Shown: positions 59,404 through 64,000 of the stretch, one piece after another
How the letters are laid out: each line of letters starts with the position of its first letter
How positions within the stretch are numbered: the first letter of the stretch is position 1
Source: Rhodoplanes sp963724735
GTDB lineage: Bacteria > Pseudomonadota > Alphaproteobacteria > Rhizobiales > Xanthobacteraceae
Assembly: GCA_963724735.1 (NCBI GenBank)
Contig: CAVRVX010000002.1
Coordinates: 196,381-260,380 of the forward strand
DNA: 64,000 nucleotides
Direction: 5' to 3'
The notes under the pieces: generated by a model
Seen by the model: only the letters and a program-made list of their open reading frames with translations
Database searches by the model: none
What the model was told of the DNA's origin: nothing
Position numbers and translations under genes: made by a program

Positions 59404-61032
59404 ATGACCACAGCCCCTTACGACGCCGACCTCGACAAGAGCCCGGCGAACTTCCAGCCGCTGACACCGCTCAGCTTCCTGGAACGTGCGGCCCGCGTCT
59501 TTCCCGATCACGTGGCGATCGTGCACGGGCCGCTGCGGCGGACCTATCGCGAGTTTCACGCGCGCGCCCGCCGGCTCGCCTCGGCGCTGGCGCGGCGCGG
59601 CATCCGGCGCGGCGACACTGTGTCGGTGGTGATGGCGAACACGCCGGCCATGCTGGAATGCCACTACGGCGTGCCGATGACGGGTGCGGTACTCAATACC
59701 CTCAACACCAGGCTCGACTCCGCCATGATCGCCTTCGCGCTCGACCACGCCGACGCCAAAGTGCTGATCACCGACCGCGAGTTCTCACCGATCGTCAAGT
59801 CGGCCCTGGAAACGGCAAAGGCAAGGCCCTTGGTGATCGACTACGACGATCCCGAATACGACGGCAGAGGGGAACGGTTCGGATCGCTCGATTACGAGGC
59901 CTTTCTGGCTGCGGGCGATCCCGGCTACGAGCGGTCGCATCCGAGCGACGAATGGGACGCCATCTCGCTCAACTACACGTCCGGTACTACCGGCAATCCC
60001 AAGGGCGTGGTCTATCACCATCGCGGCGCATATTTGCTGGCGATGGGCAACGTCGTGACCTGCGGTATGGGCAAGCATCCGGTGTATCTGTGGACGCTCC
60101 CGATGTTCCACTGCAACGGCTGGTGCTTCCCGTGGTCGATCTCAGTCGCCGCCGGGACCCATGTGTGTTTGCGCCAGGTGCGTGCCAAGACCATGTACGA
60201 GCTCATGGCGGCACATGACGTCACCCATCTGTGCGGTGCGCCAATCGTGATGTCGACCCTGCTCAGCGCGGCGTCCTCCGAACGCAAGCCGCTCACCGGC
60301 GCGGTCCAGTTCTTCACGGCGGCGGCGCCGCCGCCCGAGTCGGTGCTGGTGGCCATGAAGGAGGCCGGCTTCGAGGTGACCCATCTCTACGGGCTCACCG
60401 AGACCTACGGCCCCGCCGTGATCAACGACTGGCACCGGGAATGGGACGCACTGCCGGTCGCCGACTGGGGCGTGCGGAAGGCGCGCCAGGGTGTGCCCTA
60501 CATCCCGCTCGAGGACCTGGCTGTGAAGGACCCGGCCACGATGGAGGATGTACCGGCCGACGGGACGGCACTCGGCGAGGTGATGTTCCGCGGCAACGTG
60601 GTGATGAAGGGTTATCTCAAGAACCCCAAGGCGACCGACGAAGCGTTCGCGGGCGGCTGGTTTCACTCCGGCGACCTCGGCGTGATGCACCCGGACGGCT
60701 ACGTGCAGCTCAAGGACCGCGCCAAGGACATCATCATCTCGGGTGGCGAGAACATCTCCTCGATCGAAGTGGAGGATACGCTTTACAAGCACCCGGCCGT
60801 GCAGACCGTGGCCGTGGTGGCCAAGCCCGACGACAAGTGGGGCGAGACGCCGTGTGCCTTCGTCGAGCTGCACGAGAGCCGGAGCGCGACGGCCGAGGAG
60901 CTGCTGCAATGGTGCCGCAACCATCTGGCGCGCTTCAAGTGCCCTAGCTATGTGGTTTTCCGCGACATCCCGAAGACCTCGACCGGCAAGATCGAGAAGT
61001 TCAAGCTACGCGAAATGGCCAAGGAGGTGTGA
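59404..61032 (+). CDS. AMP-forming acyl-CoA synthetase
   Basis: 542 residues. Motifs of the adenylate-forming family in order: YTSGTTGNPKGVVYHH (from residue 191), PMFHCNGWCFPWSI, the YGLTETYGP core, GGWFHSGDLGVMHPDGYVQLKDRAKDIIISGGENIS and the C-terminal STGKIEKFKLRE with the catalytic Lys. The GWCFPW and NTRLD sequences are typical of medium/long-chain fatty-acyl-CoA synthetases. An in-frame start at 59389 exists. Substrate: a fatty or aromatic acid, not resolvable here. Confidence 0.9.
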   Translation: MTTAPYDADLDKSPANFQPLTPLSFLERAARVFPDHVAIVHGPLRRTYREFHARARRLASALARRGIRRGDTVSVVMANTPAMLECHYGVPMTGAVLNTLNTRLDSAMIAFALDHADAKVLITDREFSPIVKSALETAKARPLVIDYDDPEYDGRGERFGSLDYEAFLAAGDPGYERSHPSDEWDAISLNYTSGTTGNPKGVVYHHRGAYLLAMGNVVTCGMGKHPVYLWTLPMFHCNGWCFPWSISVAAGTHVCLRQVRAKTMYELMAAHDVTHLCGAPIVMSTLLSAASSERKPLTGAVQFFTAAAPPPESVLVAMKEAGFEVTHLYGLTETYGPAVINDWHREWDALPVADWGVRKARQGVPYIPLEDLAVKDPATMEDVPADGTALGEVMFRGNVVMKGYLKNPKATDEAFAGGWFHSGDLGVMHPDGYVQLKDRAKDIIISGGENISSIEVEDTLYKHPAVQTVAVVAKPDDKWGETPCAFVELHESRSATAEELLQWCRNHLARFKCPSYVVFRDIPKTSTGKIEKFKLREMAKEV

Positions 61033-61389
61033 GGGCCGGCCGGGGTTCACCCTGGATCAATTCAGCGGGGCAACGTCACAAGCCGTGCGGGTCGTGGGCG
61101 GTCAACGAAACAGTTTGCTTCTTTGGTACCAACGGGAAAGACAAATCTGGATAGCTCTTCTGTGCGAAATGGCCGGGTCGACGTTGCGGGATCATTCCAT
61201 GCTGCGCTCTGGCCAAAACCAGCCACAACATTATCCAGAAAGGACTGGCATTCCTCGGCGAACGGAGCGGTAGTGTGACCGTTCCGGGCGCCGGGCGCGC
61301 TTCGGGATCCTGCCCCGCCGGCTGCATGGCCAAGGCGGGGCTTCGGCGGTGGCGGCGCATGACGCCGCACCAACGAACGGAGGATCCCG
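61033..61389. other. Gene-free stretch before the DUF3489 gene
   Basis: 357 bases without a convincing coding frame; a cggagg ribosome site lies at its end, just before the DUF3489 start. Confidence 0.4.
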
Positions 61390-62085
61390 ATGGCAGAACT
61401 CACCAATACACAACTGGTCATTCTGTCCGCGGCTTCGCAGCGCGAAGATCGCGGCGTTGAACTGCCGGCGAATGTTCAGGGCAAAGCCGCCGGAAAGATT
61501 GTCGCTAAGCTGATCCGCGCCGGCTTGCTGGAAGAGATTGCGGCCAGTGGCTCGCTCCCGGTCTGGCGACGCGATAACGACAACGGAGCGATTGCCCTTC
61601 GCATCACAAAAGCTGGCCTCGCAGCCATCGATGCTGCTGACGAGGCCATGGCCGCACCCGAGGAGAACGGCGGCCCGCTTATTTCCCTTGGCGAAGTCGT
61701 GAAATCCGGCTCTGGAGCCATCGCCTTCGGCAAGCAGAGGCCCGTTTCACAACGGCAGTCCACTCGGGCAAGGCATCGCCTCGGCAAGGCGAAGATTCAC
61801 ACCGGCTCGCTCCCCGACAGCCGGCCGGGCTCGAAGCAGGCTCGCGTGCTGGCGATGCTGGGCCGACCAGAAGGAGCGACCGTCGCCGCTATCATGCGGG
61901 CGACCCATTGGCAGCAGCATTCGGTGCGTGGCTTTTTCGCCGGGGTGGTGCGCAAGAAGCTAGGGCTCGATCTTCGCTCGGAGAAGGGCGACGGTGATCG
62001 GGTTTATCGTATCGTGCCCGCTGATAGTGCTTCCCGCCGACGCGGCGATGCTGGGCCTCATCCCTCCAAGCGCCGGTCGCGTTAG
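61390..62085 (+). CDS. DUF3489 domain-containing protein
   Basis: 231 residues. An N-terminal helix-rich part (LTNTQLVILSAASQREDRG, LPANVQGKAAGKIVAKLIRAGLLEEI) and a C-terminal DUF3489 domain (GSKQARVLAMLGRPEGATVAAIMRATHWQQHSVRGFFAGVVRKKLG), a winged-helix-like fold found near phage and mobile genes in Hyphomicrobiales. Probably DNA-binding. ATG 61390 follows a cggagg site. Confidence 0.85.
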   Translation: MAELTNTQLVILSAASQREDRGVELPANVQGKAAGKIVAKLIRAGLLEEIAASGSLPVWRRDNDNGAIALRITKAGLAAIDAADEAMAAPEENGGPLISLGEVVKSGSGAIAFGKQRPVSQRQSTRARHRLGKAKIHTGSLPDSRPGSKQARVLAMLGRPEGATVAAIMRATHWQQHSVRGFFAGVVRKKLGLDLRSEKGDGDRVYRIVPADSASRRRGDAGPHPSKRRSR

Positions 62086-62174
62086 CCTCATGCCGCGGGT
62101 CAAGATCGGTCCGGCACTGCCAGGCCGGGGAACAGTCGCCCTCGAGATCGCGCAGACGAGAAGCCGCCGCTCGC

Positions 62175-62627
62175 GTTGAGGGTCTTCTCGCTGGTTCTGT
62201 TCATGCATTGGATCGTTGCCGGGCTCGACCGTGGCCGTTTCCATTGGAGCGACGACGTGCCCGGCTGGCTGCAAGGCATTTGCCTGTTCACGGTCGGGTC
62301 CGGTTACGCCCTGGCACTATGGGCATGCGCGTGAACCGGTTTTTCTCCTCAGTCATTCGCATCCAGACCGACCGCGGCCAGCACGTCGTCACCACGGGAC
62401 CCTACGCCTTCGTCCGCCATCCCGGATACACCGCCGGGATTTTGATTATAGCGGCAAGCGGACCCGCGCTCGGATCGTGGCTCGCGGCCGCGCTCGTTGT
62501 GATCCTCAGCCTGCCGTTTCTGCTCTATCGCGCTATCACGGAGGATCGAATTCTTCAGGTAGAGCTTGCGGGCTATTCGGATTACGCCGCGCGGGTCCGA
62601 TGGCGGCTCGTCCCGGGCATTTGGTGA
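62175..62627 (+). pseudogene. Isoprenylcysteine-methyltransferase-like membrane protein fragment
   Basis: The first part reads LVLFMHWIVAGLDRGRFHW, then a frameshift near 62325 and VNRFFSSVIRIQTDRGQHVV, TTGPYAFVRHPGYTAG, GSWLAAALVVILSLPFLLYR and EDRILQVELAGYSDYAARVRWRLVPGIW, the C-terminal SAM-methyltransferase membrane domain (ICMT/PEMT fold) of phospholipid/isoprenoid methylases. The N-terminal membrane part is missing. Confidence 0.7.
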
Positions 62628-62682
62628 GAGCCAAACCTCACTTGGGAAAGCATGCTCCTCACCAAACCGGGCCGTTGCCATC

Positions 62683-63081
62683 TCAGAGAGGCCCATGCTC
62701 GCGGGCGTGCCAGGCGAGAAGCCGTGTCGTCCACAATTCGTGCAGATAGCCGAAGTCCTTCGCCTTGCGGCAGGCCAAATCAATCAGCCATGCCTTGGCC
62801 TCGATCGTGATGGTGGGCTCGCGGCCCGGCCGCGGGCGATCATCGAGCGCTGCCAGCGGGCCTTCGGCCACCGCCCGCTCAACGCAGCGCTGCACAGTCT
62901 GGTGATGCAGTCCGAGCGCTTGGCCCACGGCAAAAAACGAGGGGTCTTCCCGATAGGCCAGCAATATCCGCGCCCGCTCGACCCGGCTCGCCGGTTCTGT
63001 TCGCGACTGCGCTATCGATCTCAACTTCGCCGTATCCGCATCTGTGAGCGACAATTCAATCGCCCGCCGCCACGCCGCCAT
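62683..63081 (-). pseudogene. IS630-family transposase N-terminal fragment
   Basis: 133 codons: MAAWRRAIELSLTDADTAKL, VERARILLAYREDPSFFAVG, LGLHHQTVQRCVERAVAEGP and LACRKAKDFGYLHELWTTRLL, then a stop just after HAREHGPL. The catalytic part is absent. Confidence 0.75.
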
Positions 63082-63449
63082 CTCGCCAATCCTTCTCTCA
63101 AAGCCCCATGCGCATATATAGGAGCCTGAAAAGACGGTGAATCCCCCGCAAATGACAACCTTCATGGAATCGATGGTCTAGTCCGAAAGATATTTCGACC
63201 CCGCCCCCTCCACCTGACGCACCCCGTGGTTCCCGAAAATCCGATGCGGCCGGATTCGCAAGGTGAGACAGAAACAGCGCATCATCGGACCAGATAATTC
63301 CACGATCGCGCGGTGGATAAGATGGTCGTCCGCGCTTGATTGCTGGACGGACGAGGCGCGGCTTTTCGCCCAGGATAAGCGTGTCGCCAATTCGCTCGAC
63401 CCCAACAATCTCCTCCCGGCTGCCGGGAATACCCTCAGTACGTCATCGG

Positions 63450-64000
63450 TCAAACACGAGATATGGCGATAGTGAGCGGATGAATTTTTGGCAGAACTCG
63501 ATTCGAAGTTGATCCCTTTAAGGGTCCAAAATGAAGGTGGATATCCGTTGGCTCGATATCGAGAATGTTTTGATCCTTTGCTTCCAGAATTTCGGTCGCT
63601 TCATCCAAATCGCGTGAGGGCAGCAGCCTACCTTTGGCCGGCAGCCGATCTTCTTTCAAGGCGACAAAAATTCTTGATCGGGGAAACTCGATTGCCTCCT
63701 CAAAGTGGGGCTGCCAAGCCGCGCATTCTTGTTCATAGGCTACCAACTCTTCGCGCTCCAAAGTCCATCTTTTGCGGAGGTCGGGGTGTAGATCGGGGTC
63801 AGCGAGAAACCGGTCGTAATGGAAAAGTCGTCTTTTTCTTTAAAATCGCACGCCATCTAGGGTCAGGTGGTATTCCAGCCCGCTCGGTTTCGATTTCGTT
63901 CAGTTCACGATCAACGATGTCCGGCTCGAACCCATTTCGTCGCTTTCTCGAATCTCCTTGCGCCGGCAGCTCAGATCGAGGCGCTGGCAGCAAAATCAGT
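63450..64000 (-). CDS. Hypothetical protein, 5' end outside window (one frameshift)
   Basis: Enters from the right edge. The upstream part reads SELPAQGDSRKRRNGFEPDI, IVDRELNEIETERAGIPPDPRW up to ~63818, where a missing base in a T-run breaks the frame; then HYDRFLADPDLHPDLRKRW, TLEREELVAYEQECAAWQPHF, and a C-terminal half with RSRIFVALKEDRLPAKGRLL. No known domain recognised; soluble. Confidence 0.5.

Noticed and set aside
63166..63449. Minus-strand frame 63178-63453 and plus-strand frame 63263-63472
   Set aside because: They overlap in opposite directions, have no ribosome sites, and match no family I recognise.

Overview
The window is high-GC DNA that looks like an alphaproteobacterium of the order Hyphomicrobiales (Rhizobiales), probably near the Xanthobacteraceae/Nitrobacteraceae. 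The evidence is a PopZ/DUF2497 gene, a phasin, DUF1491, DUF2336 and DUF6163 proteins, an HWE histidine kinase, and two promoters that fit the EcfG (general stress sigma factor) consensus GGAAC-N16-CGTT. All identifications come from reading the sequence and recognising families; no database search was run.

Layout. 1-4526: end of an autotransporter and small conserved genes. 4876-15142: a gene-transfer-agent or prophage-like HK97 head cluster (small-terminase-like protein, large terminase, portal, prohead protease, major capsid). Two proteins with a shared N-terminal part and different C-terminal domains sit between its head genes. Both look like polymorphic toxins: one ends in an RNase A-fold (CdiA-CT type) domain followed by a putative immunity gene, the other in a different domain followed by a membrane protein. 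Two orphan pieces of the same family lie beside them. No tail genes follow, and the capsid gene has lost its 5' part. An IS200-type element with a duplicated right end closes this region.

16291-40621: mostly housekeeping. It holds an AceE/transketolase-like enzyme, a sodium:solute symporter, two alpha/beta hydrolases, a phasin, cytochrome c, a Deg-type protease, RarA, an RluC-type pseudouridine synthase, an HWE kinase with its receiver under an EcfG-type promoter, glucose-6-phosphate isomerase, a metallo-hydrolase, a DedA protein, a Pcm-like methyltransferase, TolC, PopZ and ValS.

40671-64000: an accessory region of insertion sequences and gene fragments around a few intact genes (L,D-transpeptidase, GlgX, an FmdB-type zinc ribbon, an acyl-CoA synthetase, a DUF3489 protein). 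Three IS insertions can be reconstructed to the base. There is also a transposase-less IS200 derivative and two acyl-carrier-like proteins that lack the phosphopantetheine serine.

Caution on sequence quality: single-base frameshifts occur in many genes, including valS (three), portal, tolC, the transketolase-like gene and several transposases. Many are probably indel errors in a draft assembly. An 831-base AT-rich low-complexity block splits a DUF4142 gene and may also be an artefact.
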